This document shows positions 45,730-55,958 of a DNA stretch of 64,000 bases, piece after piece (within the stretch, counting starts at the first letter, position 1; each line of letters starts with the position of its first letter). A program made the position numbers and the translations under genes. This stretch comes from Saussurea involucrata (taxonomy: Eukaryota > Streptophyta > Magnoliopsida > Asterales > Asteraceae), in NCBI GenBank assembly GCA_033807775.1, contig CM066314.1, positions 152,075,429 through 152,139,428 of the forward strand, in the 5' to 3' direction. A model generated the notes under the pieces. The model made no database searches. It worked only from the letters and a program-made list of their open reading frames with translations, and was not told where the DNA came from.

Positions 45730-45917
45730 TGTTGTAGGATAAATGTGTCATCGTCTAAAGGATATGACGATAGAGATAGGGATAGAGATAGATTAGAATT
45801 GAAATATCTTGTAGCTATCTACTTGTAACTCATCCATATATAAAGGGCTTATGATTAATGAGAATTACGATTCATTCTCTCCATTCTATTGTGTTCTGTT
45901 TCTTCTTTCTTTTAACA
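45730..45917 (+). repeat. 3' LTR of the Copia element
   Basis: 188 bp, 187 of them identical to the 5' LTR, preceded by the polypurine tract AAGGGGGAG (45721-45729). Confidence 0.95.
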
Positions 45918-46465
45918 TAACTTTGAATTTTTATGAATAATTCTTTTTTGTCAAAAGGGAAGGCACATGGGCGTGAATATGTACTTATAATAATTGTAAA
46001 TAAATTTCTATTGTTATTATTAGATTGTAAATAAATTATTATTATTATTATTATGATTATTATTATTATTATTATTATTAGATTTTGTTTGGCTAACTAG
46101 CTAATATTTATCATATAATTAATAAGTTAGCTGATGAACTAATAATATTTGTTAAAAATTAATTGATAAATTAATGAAAAATGCAAAAATATCAAAAAGA
46201 ACATACATTAAAAAATTAGTTAATTTTTTACATTTCATAATATATTTTGTTGGGTCATCAATAATTTAAAGATGACCTCCCGATCTTTTTTATAATTATT
46301 TGATTTACATTTTTTTGTACTTAGATAAAAATAGTTCTTTGTAATAGCTTAGTCATGCAAAATCGAAGACTAGCCGAAATTAGCAAAAAAGTGACTCTAC
46401 CTATGCGGATAAAATATGAACTTCTCAACTTTACTAACCTATTTCTGCCAATCTCACTTGACAAA
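45918..46465. other. AT-rich non-coding DNA with (ATT)n microsatellite
   Basis: An (ATT)n / (TTA)n run at about 46030-46080 with one interruption. Otherwise no feature; a short inverted repeat around TTAACTAGCTAA-type words occurs at 46090-46140. Confidence 0.6.
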
Positions 46466-47115
46466 CACTACTAGAAAAGTGAGCTTCAATGACGGGCCTT
46501 TTGCGACGAAATGGTTCAGCTAGTAGCTATAGCGACGATGTGTAATCTCGATAGACCGTTTCTGACAATAAATGGACTTGTAGCGATGACAAAAGTCGTT
46601 GCTAACCGCATGTTTCTTATGGTGAAATCGGGGGATCCTTAAAAAACAGAGCATATGCCCTTTATCTTTTTGTTGAGGAAAATCTTCACCACCTTGTACC
46701 TGATTGAGACATTCACTGATATATGAGAAAATGGTATTTGTCATTTTCACCTTTTTCAGACATTGTCTACAACAAGTTTTACAAATCATCCTTGTGTCAT
46801 GATAAGACAAAAATGACACTTTGTCTTTATCAAGGAAAACTCTGATCTTCAATCTTATTGCGACAAATGTCTCATGCATTTAATGCACATGGTGGTATTT
46901 AAGGCTGAAGACTCCTCCCACGCAAGGTTACACTTTTCAGAGAATTTCTAAGTGCTTAAGAAAAATCGGCAGATATGTCTCTTTCTCAAGTACTTCATAG
47001 CTTTTAACTTAGTGTTTTCAAGTTGTGTTTAGTTTTCTAATATCTTCGTGAAAGCTTGTTATGATAGATTTTATCTCTTCTTTTCCGCAACATTCTTAAT
47101 TGTTTTATGTGTATA
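46466..47115 (+). mobile_element. CACTA transposon end, second, truncated
   Basis: Starts CACTACTAGAAAA, another classical CACTA terminus. Subterminal GCGACGA / AGCGACGATG and TAGCGATGAC words follow (46512-46600), typical of transposase-binding repeats. No right terminus in view. The 119-codon minus ORF at 46520-46879 has no known motif. Confidence 0.6.
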
Positions 47116-47796
47116 TGTAACACCTCGAATTTTCCACGTAAGTAAAAGCAACCTTCCCGCCTTGTAATTTTGTAAAATCTCATAATCTTGGTTTTGTCAC
47201 AATAATCCTAATTTCACATTAGTATGCATGAAAGTTTTACGAGATCCCTGCGTACATACTTGAGGTAGAAAGTTGGCCATGCATAGGTTAGGGGAGTTTT
47301 AACCGCATTTCAACCGTATACATCTCGTATGAGCCAAATGGAGTTTTCTGCTCGAGAACGTGTGTCAAACAGCAGTTGTGTTCATACCGACGACTATGAC
47401 GGCGACTATGCCCCGGGCATAGTCGCATGGTCACAATCGCGATGGTGGTCTGCATTGTCGAAAACAAACAGAAGGGTGACAGGAGGGGGCAACATTGCCC
47501 AGGGCGTAGTCGCGAGGGCGTAGTCGCAAGGAGGGGGATGGGTTCTGCTATTTAGGTCTGATTATGAGAGATTTTCTGCACACTCTCATTATTTTTCCAG
47601 TTGATCGATCTCTCTCTCTTCTTCAAGGCGATTGTCCTCCCAACCCTTCTCCTCTCTCCTCATTTAATACTTCTAGGGTTTCCTTGCAACCACTCCACCT
47701 TCTAGAACATAGTTAATGCAAGGGAAAGTGCTAGGTGTGTAAAGACTTCAAGTGATCAAGACTTCCCTATTTGAAGTTCTCCATTTCTAGGGTTTT
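47116..47796 (+). repeat. Gypsy LTR fragment with GCGA-stem module
   Basis: Begins TGTAACACCTCGAATTTTCC, related to the LTR at 14721. At 47402-47426 there is a near-perfect palindrome, GCGACTATGCCC-C-GGGCATAGTCGC, and further GCGA and TAGTCGC words run to about 47530. The fragment is interrupted at 47797 by the next element; its remainder is not identified. Confidence 0.65.
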
Positions 47797-47895
47797 TGTA
47801 ATAACCCGAATTTCTAGTACGTATTGAAAGCTTAGTGGCTAAAGTCTAAGAAATTAAAGATAAGTTAAGGGGGCCTTTGTGCAAATTGTGAAAGG

Positions 47896-47903
47896 TATAA
47901 AAG
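47896..47903 (+). promoter_or_regulatory. LTR TATA box
   Basis: TATAAAAG in the context AAAGGTATAAAAGGTTGCC, conserved in the 3' LTR at 53164-53171. Transcription would start about 30 bases downstream, just before the (GT)n run. Confidence 0.65.
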
Positions 47904-48311
47904 GTTGCCAAAACCCTAGAAACCTCTTGTGTGTGTGTGTGTGTGTGTTTTGGTGGCTAGAGGAAGAAGAAGGAAGAGAAAAGAAATCAAGTGGAGAATC
48001 AGTTTTTGGGAAGTAATCATTGCAGGTAAATTCATCTAGAACACTTCTCCTTTGCTAATTCGTGATCTCTCTTCTGTGTGTCTAAGATTTGGGGGTGAAA
48101 TCATAAGGGTTATGGTATTTCTTCTTTAAAACAATCCCTAAAGGAGTAAAATGAGGTTTTGGCTGTTAGAAATCGTTTTAGAGGTTTAAAGTGGAAATAA
48201 ATGGGTGTTTATGGTTAAGGGATGAACCCTAGTGTTTGTCTAATCAAGCCTATATCAGAAACCTCGATTCTAATAATTTTGGGAAGTTGGGTTTTTCCCA
48301 GTTCGCAAGTT

Positions 48312-48575
48312 CCCGGACGTCGCCCCGTCCGGATAGTAATGTTTGGACAGTGGGGGTTTCCGGATGGTGCTCTTAGGTATCCGGTTGTCGAGGGTTTCTG
48401 GGTAAGTTTCAGTTCCGGTTTCCGGATGTGATGTTCAGAAAGTGTGTGTATCCGGTAAGTGTAGTTATCCGATAAGAGTTATCCGGAAAGTGTAGTATCC
48501 GGTAAGAGTTGCCCGGAAAGTAAGTGTGTTGGGAAAGTAAGTGTATCCAATAAGTTGAGTCTGGATAGTGTCCGG
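48312..48575. repeat. CCGGA/CCGGTAAGTG motif array
   Basis: It starts with CCGGATAG and CCGGATGG words and turns into a short-period run of TATCCGGTAAGTGTAG- and TATCCGGTAAGAGT-type units of about 16-18 bases. The paired array in the 3' LTR (53590-53866) has gained at least one extra unit. Confidence 0.82.
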
Positions 48576-49019
48576 AAGATTGGTATTAGGGTCTGAGCAG
48601 TTGATATTTCATCTACTTCTCAGGTAACCCGATTGTAAGTCAGAAGTAAAGTAAAGCAAGATGTTAAACGCATCAGGTGAGTTTTTCTAACTAAAATACG
48701 TGATTTTACGTGTTTTCCAAAGAAAGTGCTTATGTGGAAATGCCATGTTATTTTACATGATTTTTTTACGTGAATGAAAGTTAATATTTTACTGATCAAG
48801 GCATGTTTACGAGCATGCTTTATTTCCAAGCTTTTACGAACGTTTTCCCATGAAAAGTATGTTCTACTGAAAAGATTATTCAGCAAGATGAAATGAATTG
48901 TAAAGTGTTATACGGATTTCATGTTTTATGATTATGATGGGCTATGTGTATGTTATGTGGAGTCGGTGTGCACAGTGGGATCTGAAGACCTCGGGATCCG
49001 ATGATCCCTTGGGCTGTTA

Positions 49020-49160
49020 TGAGTAAGCTTGTATGAGGGAATTCATTTCCTTCCTACTCGGATATATGAGTAAGCTTGTAGGAGGGAATTCATTTCCTTC
49101 CTACTCGGATAGGCGAGTAGCTTGTAGATGGGAATTCGTTTCCTTCCTACTCGGATATGT
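49020..49160. repeat. Three tandem 45-bp units, each a hairpin
   Basis: Units start GAGTAAGCTTGTAGGAGGGA and end CCTTCCTACTCGGATA. Inside each, GTAGGAGGGAA and TTTCCTTCCTAC can pair around TTCA. The 3' LTR carries the same three units at 54312-54450. Confidence 0.8.
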
Positions 49161-49543
49161 GACTGCCTATGTGATCCTTAAACACTGTGCAATACTATGA
49201 TTGAATGATTATGTGAAGGATGTTAATGTGTTTTATAAAATGATTTTATAATGTTGATGTACGCTGTTTAAGGAGGGAACTCACTAGACCTCATGGTCTA
49301 ACCCTCGCTTTTCAAAACTAAAACCTTTTCAGGTATGCAAATAGTAGGAGGCTCAGGTAAGTGAGCAAGAGCAAGATAGGGTACAGATGCAGCTAGAGAC
49401 GGTGCAAGTGCCTCTTGTAGAAGCTAGATTATTCCGCCAACCTAAGTTTTAGATTGATGTAATGACATATTTGGGACCCATATTTTTTAAATGCTATGAT
49501 TTAATGTTATATATGTCCTGTCGTGTAATTGGGATGTTACAAA

Positions 49544-49556
49544 TGGTATCAGAGCC
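49544..49556 (+). other. Primer binding site, initiator Met tRNA
   Basis: TGGTATCAGAGCC two bases after the LTR end, followed by ATAGTTTAAGGGATTTAGG as in the other chromoviruses. Confidence 0.88.
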
Positions 49557-52500
49557 ATAGTTTAAGGGATTTAGGTGACCGGACGGGCCTAAACTTAAAC
49601 TTGGGAGTAGAATTCACAACTGAGAATCAGGAAATGCATTAGGAGGGCACTATTGTTGATATGGGAAATGCGTTAGGAGGACACTATAATAGATATAGGA
49701 CTAATAGGGTACCGAGGACAGTCATGTAAGGTAAGTTTTGGATTTCACCTGGCCAGTGTAATTGCGAACTTACAGGTACATGTATGTGCTTGACCTACCT
49801 CATTATTCCGAAGTGGTAGTCAGAAGCTAGTGTTTATGTCGTGTTCCAGTACTTAAGAATGTCAGCAAGATCCCTGAGGGGTAGACTAAGACCCCTTGTT
49901 GGGGAAGTGTCATGAGAAGTCATTTATGATGTGATGTATGTATACATCATAGAGAAGAAATGTTGTATAGAGGGTTATGAGTCGTCTAGAGGTAGACCTT
50001 CGTAGATTCGGAGAGGAAGAATGTTTGAGTTTGAGTAAGACTCCTGTTTCGGGAGAGTCCCAGTTCTAGAAATCATGGGATAGATCAGTCGGGATGGTAA
50101 GAAAGGACTGTGTCGAAATCTTGTAAGTGTCAATGGAGCTCTGAATTCTTAATCGAGCTTTTCAATGGCAGGGTAAATGAAATAAGATACCTATAGTGAC
50201 ATGAAAGCATGTAGAAGTGGAAAGTGAGATAGTCGATCCAAACGAAATAGTATGAAAGGGTTGAGTAAGTGAGATGTGGAAAGCGTGTTCAGCAAGTTAT
50301 TGCATGACCGAGAGGGCAACCATTGGTCATAGGTGGAGTGTCAAGGATAAGTTGCATAAGTAAAGCGGTTGACCTTGTTAGGGTGAGTAGCCTTCAACTG
50401 CAAGTAGAGTCTCATGCATGGCGAGCTTTTATGTAACATGAAATTTTCACGATTTAAGTTAAATGTGTAAATAAATATAAATTCTGATAAAAAATGAGTC
50501 AGAATGTGCACGCGTATGTTTAAAGAAAAGGCGATTTCATTCACATTGCACATTGAAATTTTGAGCTTAACGATTTGCAAAATATCCCACTCTTTTCATG
50601 ATAAGTCAAATTTGTTGCAAAAGGTCAAGAAAATGGTTACCTGCAATTCATTTATAACCAAAATGCTTATTGACCTATTGATATCATACAAACGATTGTG
50701 AGAACCGACTGGCTTACTTTGTGTCGGTAATTCTGTCAGAATTGTGTCATATGAAAAGATTTTCATTCAATATATCACTGTCGTAATAACATCGTTCGGA
50801 TTGAGTAAGATTAAGGTTCACGGGAAGATGCATGCAAGCGATTCTCGAATCGTTGTGCAGGGCATTGAACTTATAAGAGTGTTGGGGTCATGTGTACCCA
50901 AGTTGTTTTCAAGTGTTGTTTATTTAAAATGATAAAATGTACGAAATGATTTATTTACCGCGTCGTCATGCATGAAGGCTATGAACTCACTAGGTCATAG
51001 AGTATTACATGTTAAGTTAAGGAAGAACTCCGAGAGCGGAGAGGCGTTGGCCAAATCAGGGTAGGACGTTTGTAGTTGTGGTATGTGTTTAAGAAGAAAG
51101 TTGGACAGTGGAAGAGTCAGAAGTGAATTATAGTATCGGTTGTATGAGGGTTTGCACCCTTGTTCGGTAACTCGAAGTACGGTTGTCAAGGGACGGTTGG
51201 GCCCAGGGGAAGGAGTAGAAGTCATCGAGGCATTGATATTAGCAACTCGTTATGACTAGTGTTGAGAGGCAGAAGCGAAATGTCCACGGTGTTGGATATG
51301 AGTTTTGAGGTGAGCTTGTAATATTGATGTTACAGGAGTAGGTTCAGAAATCAGGGAGACGTATTATGAAGTGATTATGTTATGTTGGTAGGATTAGGTC
51401 TCGTAAGGGAACCCATGTTAAAGAATAGGTTAAGAAAGTAGTTACAGGTCGACTATTAACGTTAAAGTCGACAACCGTGCAAGATGGTTAAGGCCGAAGG
51501 CTTGAACCAGAAGGTTGGAAGTTCATAGAACACCTTGTAGGGGTGTTAAGAGGATGAGAAGTTATTGTTTTAAATAAGCGTTCTATTTACGAAGTATGGA
51601 GGGTTCGTAGAATGATGAGGTATGTAGCACGAGCGAAACGAATGTGTAGATTTTATCGTTCAGTGAGGGACTGTGTCCAGCTTATGTAGGGGCTCAGATA
51701 GTAAAGAGCTAGCTAGAATGTTTGTGTTTGAGCTAATTGAGAACTCATGAGTTATAGTTCAACAAGTTGGGAAAGGACTAAGTAACGAGATAGACATGAT
51801 TATGTATTCGGGAGGATATGAAGGCAAGTTTGAATTGTGTGAATGATCATGAGAGATCTGGTCTGCAGCGTGATGTTATGGGCAAAGAGTGTACGGATGT
51901 GTAGTGACAGTAATTTTCAAGCTAAATGTGCCAGCTAGTGTCGTAGTGATGTGATGTTAGAGAGATAGGAAGCATCAGATAGAAACCTTTTTAGGGGTTT
52001 CGGATGAGGTGTGCGATTTGTTAACCAGATTGTTGGAGAACGTAGGGTGTAAGTTGACGTTGTGGTATGATTATGTTCTGGATAGAGTGACAGAGTGGTG
52101 GTGGTTGGTTACCCAAAGGAGAAACCAAGTGTTTTTAGTTGTAAGAGTCGCTAAGTAGGCATATTTTGGGATCATTGGAAATTTAAAGAAGATGATGGGG
52201 GTGTTAGTCAAAATGGAGTGTAGTAGATGCGAAATCCTTAAAGAATGTGAGTTGTTTCTTATGTGTGAAAGAATAGTTCGAGGAAGTAAAGGTTGGAGAC
52301 CAAAGAATGTGTAGTGACGTCGAACACTAGTGTCGTTTCAAGACGACTTGGTTGAATGCCTTAAGTTAGGATATTGATGCAACTGTTTGGTCGTGTAAGT
52401 AATGAGAAAGTGTTATCGACATGTGGAAAGGTCGGGAGAGAGGGGCAAGTAATGTTTGGTGGGCAGTGCTCCACGCTAACGTGGGGAGGTGAAGATGGTA

Positions 52501-53064
52501 TGTCGGAATAAGTGAATGAATTGGAAGTAGTAAGCTTGACAGTAATGCCGAAAGGTGCAGTGTTGTGTAGATTGTCACTGGTAAGTGTGTGAACTGTTGG
52601 AAAGAGTATTGAGGAAGGGAATTGTGTATGATTTTGTACAGGAAAGAAGTGGATGAGACAACTGAATGAGTTAAGTTAGTGACTTTGTGAGAAATGTTTA
52701 AACGAATTGGTCGTGCAGTGATTAAGCTAGTGAGAATAGTATGGTGTGACCATGGTTACTCCTCCCAGTTGAGTGAGGATAATCGGAGTTATGTTTTATA
52801 TGATTGAGCGAACGTGGCAATCAGCGAGGAATGGTTGTGTTTTAGGATAAGTTAATTCGAGTAGGAACAGTAGCCTGCGAGTTAGAGTACTGTAAGAACT
52901 GAAGGGATTGCACCCAATGTTTCATATTTCGTATTTAATGAGGTGGTTGACTGAGTCAGAAGTGGCTTTACCTTAGGGAAGTATCGGTTGTAGTGTGGGC
53001 AAGATACCTGCATCTTTTCCCAATAAGGAATTCCGGGGACGGAATTCTCTTAAGGGGGGAGTGT
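49557..53064 (+). other. Non-coding interior of the Gypsy element
   Basis: The first 250 bases follow the normal chromovirus leader (CCTAAACTTAAACTTGGGAG, and GGCCAGTGTAATTGCGAACT as at 33240 reversed). After that no frame is open beyond about 80 codons, and none shows Gag, protease, RT or integrase motifs. The plus strand is rich in G and short of C. The end, GGAATTCCGGGGACGGAATTC then TAAGGGGGGA (53051-53060), is the usual pre-LTR polypurine context. Confidence 0.75.
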
Positions 53065-54598
53065 TGTAATAACCCGAATTTCAAGTACGTATTGAAAGCT
53101 TAGTGGCTAAAGTCTAAGAAATTAAAGATAAATTAAGGGGGCCTTTGTGCAAATTGTGAAAGGTATAAAAGGTTGCCAAAACCCTAGAAACCTCTTGTGT
53201 GTGTGTGTGTGTGTGTGTGTGTTTTGGTGGCTAGAGGAAGAAGAAGGAAGAGAAGAGAAATCAAGTGGAGAATCAGTTTTTGGGAAGTAATCATTGCAAG
53301 TAAATTCATCTAGAACACTTCTCCTTTGCTAATTCGTGATCTCTCTTCTGTGTGTCTAAGATTTGGGGGTGAAATCATAAGGGTTATGGTATTTCTTCTT
53401 TAAAACAAATCCCTAAAGGAGTAAAATGGGGTTTTGGCTGTTAGAAATCGTTTTAGAGGTTTAAAGTGGAAATAAATGGGTGTTTATGGTTAAGGGATGA
53501 ACCCTAGTGTTTGTCTAATCAAGCCTATATCAGAAACCTCGATTCTAATCACTTTAGGAAGTTGGGTTTTTCCCAGTTCGCAAGTTCCCGGACGTCGCCC
53601 GTCCGGATAGTAATGTTTGGACAGTGGGGGTTTCCGGATGGTGCTCTTAGGTATCCGGTTGTCAAGGGTTTCCGGGTAAGTTTCAGTTCCGGTTTCCGGA
53701 TGTGATGTCTAGAAAGTGTGTGTATCCGGTAAGTGTAGTTATCCGGTAAGTGTAGCTATCCGGTAAGAGTTATCCGGTAAGTGTAGTATCCGGTAAGAGT
53801 TGTCCGGAAAGTAAGTGTGTTCGGAAAGTAAGTGTATCCAATAAGTTGAGTCTGGATAGTGTCCGGAAGATTGGTATTAGGGTCTGAGTAGTTGATGTTT
53901 CATCTATTTCTCAGGTAACCCGATTGTAAGTCAGAAGTAAAGTAAAGCAAGATGTTAAACGCATCAGGTGAGTTTTTCTAACTAAAATACGTGATTTTAC
54001 GTGTTTTCCAAAGAAAGTGCTTATGTGGAAATGCCATGTTATTTTACATGATTTTTTTTACGTGAATGAAAGTTAAAATTTTACTGATCAAGGCATGTTT
54101 ACGAGCATGCTTTATTTCCAAGCTTTTACGAACGTTTTCCCATAAAAAGTATGTTTTACTGAAAAGATTATTCAGCAAGATGAAATGAATTGTAAAGTGT
54201 TATACGGATTTCATGTTTTATGATTATGATGAGCTATGTGTATGTTATGTGGAGTCGGTCTGCACAGTGGGATCTGAAGACCTCGGGATCCGATGATCCC
54301 TTGGGCTGTTATGAGTAAGCTTGTAGGAGGGAATTCATTTCCTTCCTACTCGGATATATGAGTAAGCTTGTAGGAGGGAATTCATTTCCTTCCTACTCGG
54401 ATAGGTGAGTAGCTTGTAGGAGGGAATTCGTTTCCTTCCTACTCGGATATGTGACTGCCTATGTGATCCTTAAACACTGTGCAGTACCATGATTGAATGA
54501 TTATGTGAAGGATGTTAATGTGTTTTATAAAATGATTTTATAATGTTGATGTACGCTGTTTACGGAAGGAACTCACTAGACCTCATGGTCTAACCCTC
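53065..54598 (+). repeat. 3' LTR of the non-coding Gypsy element, truncated
   Basis: It follows the 5' LTR closely up to CTAACCCTCG at 54598, then diverges; about 240 bases of the LTR end are missing. Differences include a longer (GT)n, extra CCGGT units and ATTGCAAGTAAA for ATTGCAGGTAAA. Confidence 0.9.
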
Positions 54599-54651
54599 GT
54601 TGGACGTAAGAGAAAAGACCGAGGTCGAGTAGCAAGGGATAAAGCACTTAC

Positions 54652-55471
54652 CGGTCATCTCTTCTTCTCCTTCTCTCGACTCTTCCTCTTTCTCCCCTGT
54701 CTCCTCTTCTTCCTCCTCCTCCTCACGTCTTTCTCCCATATTCTCTCCTAGATACACCAAGTCTTCGTCGTCGTCGTCCACCAGATGTCGTGTAAAAAAC
54801 TATCGTTCGACAATGCTGAATTCCAAGAATGCGTCGACCTTTGCCTGAGAGTTGGCGTATGGCTTTACGTCTTCAAACTTAATATCTGTCGGCACATAGA
54901 ATACAGGTTAGAAATAAGTTGAAAATTAGCACACGACGTGCGACAAAAACTAGAAAATCTTACCCGACATATTCCAGCCGACCCTAATCCAGCCTCTCTC
55001 ATAATCAATAGTCGGCTTACGCGCAAACGCGTACCTAGTCTTCCACTTACGGTCATTTACGGCAGTCTTTAGGACCAAGGTACGATCGCCCTTATACCTA
55101 GAAAATAGGTTGTAGCGATGACATCCATCCTTCTTGACTTGATAAGCCAAGAGGAGGTCGCGCACATTCATGGGAGACTCCCATTTTTCGGTAAGGCGCT
55201 CAATCACTTGTAAGACTCGCCAGAACTGGGGCATCAGTTGGCCCGGTGCTAAATCGAACTCAAGCATAAAAGCCTTGGCCAAAGGCGAATAAGTCCATTC
55301 AAAACCTATCTTAAAAGGGTATTCGTATATCACGATATACCCCTCAGGACATTCATTTGGTCGGGTCTGACCTGGTCTAATTAATTTAATCCCCGCAGGG
55401 ATTTTTGGTAGACTTCTGAGGTCATCGAGATCCTCTTGTTCTCGGATGGAACTTACAGGTTCAGGCGACAT
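54652..55471 (-). pseudogene. Antisense extra ORF, 'putative gypsy type transposon' domain, spliced
   Basis: Exon 1 runs from ATG 55471 to 54964, followed by a canonical donor (G|GTAAG, 54963). The acceptor CGACAG precedes exon 2 at 54885, and the join keeps the frame (phase 1). Exon 2 reads DIKFEDVKPYANSQAKVDAF, meets TAG at 54802-54800, and in the same frame continues into a Glu/Asp-rich tail up to a second strong donor, CCG|GTAAGT, at 54651; the rest is lost at 54598. Exon 1 (GYIVIYEYPFKIGFEWTYSP, LAPGQLMPQFWRVL, WKTRYAFARK) resembles the plant domain Pfam calls putative gypsy type transposon (PF04195). Function unknown. A TATA-like ATAAATAG lies about 190 bases upstream. Confidence 0.7.
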
Positions 55472-55660
55472 TTCTAAGCAGACTTACAAAGGATGAGAAT
55501 CGTACCTTATATAGGCGCTCTAAAACCTCGAAGTTCCTAATCGAATCGAAGATTCTTGCAGGTTTGGAAAAAATATCGACGAAGAACAGCAAGAAAATCT
55601 GTAAGAATCTCTCTCTAAAACTCTCTGAAATCGTAAAAAGGAAAAGATCCATCGTGGTCT

Positions 55661-55670
55661 CTATTTATGT
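55661..55670 (-). promoter_or_regulatory. Possible promoter of the antisense ORF
   Basis: The minus strand reads ACATAAATAG. The following transcript would have a 5' leader rich in AGAGAGA (about 55600-55625) before the ATG at 55471. Confidence 0.4.
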
Positions 55671-55958
55671 AAATGATCGTGTCAGGTCGAGTCCCTCGAT
55701 GATCGACACGTTTCCTTGCCTTTTCGTATGCACACACGGATCATCGACACCTGGCGATGACAGCTGCTAAGCATGATCCTGCGTCAGCGTGACGTCATGA
55801 TCTTATCCCCTTTTTGACTTCCCCTTCAGTTGGAATTGGACCGATCCAGTTCTGAAGCAGCTGAAGTGACTTTCAACACGTGTCACGACCCTAGGCGTCC
55901 AACTGACAAAATTTAAATTTTGAATTTGTCATTCTATTTTCAAATTTTGGGGGCAAAC

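Larger units (their letters stand above)
38741..45917 (+). mobile_element. Copia element with near-identical LTRs and decayed interior
   Basis: 7177 bp with 188-bp LTRs at both ends, primer site, polypurine tract AAGGGGGAG, and 5-mers GAACT (38736-38740) and TAACT (45918-45922) as a TSD with one mismatch. The interior has the Copia order (integrase before RT) but no ORF over 75 codons. Confidence 0.92.
47797..49541 (+). repeat. 5' LTR of the non-coding Gypsy element
   Basis: TGTAATAACCC...GGGATGTTACA, 1745 bp. TATA box TATAAAAG at 47896-47903 is only 100 bases in, so U3 is short and R-U5 long. In order downstream: (GT)n, a purine-rich GGAAGAAGAAGG tract, a CCGGA/CCGGT array (about 48312-48575), three 45-bp tandem units (49020-49160), and the hairpin TAGACC-TCAT-GGTCTA (49285-49300). 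Confidence 0.92.
47797..54598 (+). mobile_element. Gypsy-type element with non-coding interior (LARD-like)
   Basis: 5' LTR 47797-49541, Met-tRNA primer site, a 3523-bp interior, polypurine tract and a 3' LTR truncated at 54598. The interior has no recognisable gag or pol motif in any frame. Structure and primer site place it with the Gypsy chromoviruses here. The right end, including the TSD, is deleted. Confidence 0.85.

Noticed and set aside
38395..46600. The two CACTA ends as termini of one element enclosing the Copia insertion
   Set aside because: Both termini face the same way (CACTA... on the plus strand) and their subterminal words differ, so they belong to two different elements.
46520..46879. 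119-codon minus ORF
   Set aside because: It overlaps CACTA subterminal repeats and shows no transposase or other motif; length is compatible with chance.
49020..49160. CRISPR-like array (palindromic repeats of 45 bp)
   Set aside because: Units are contiguous without spacers, are duplicated in the partner LTR and lie in plant DNA.
50995..53000. Hidden host gene in the LARD-like interior
   Set aside because: ORFs of 60-80 codons on either strand have no motif and match chance expectation for GC-moderate DNA.
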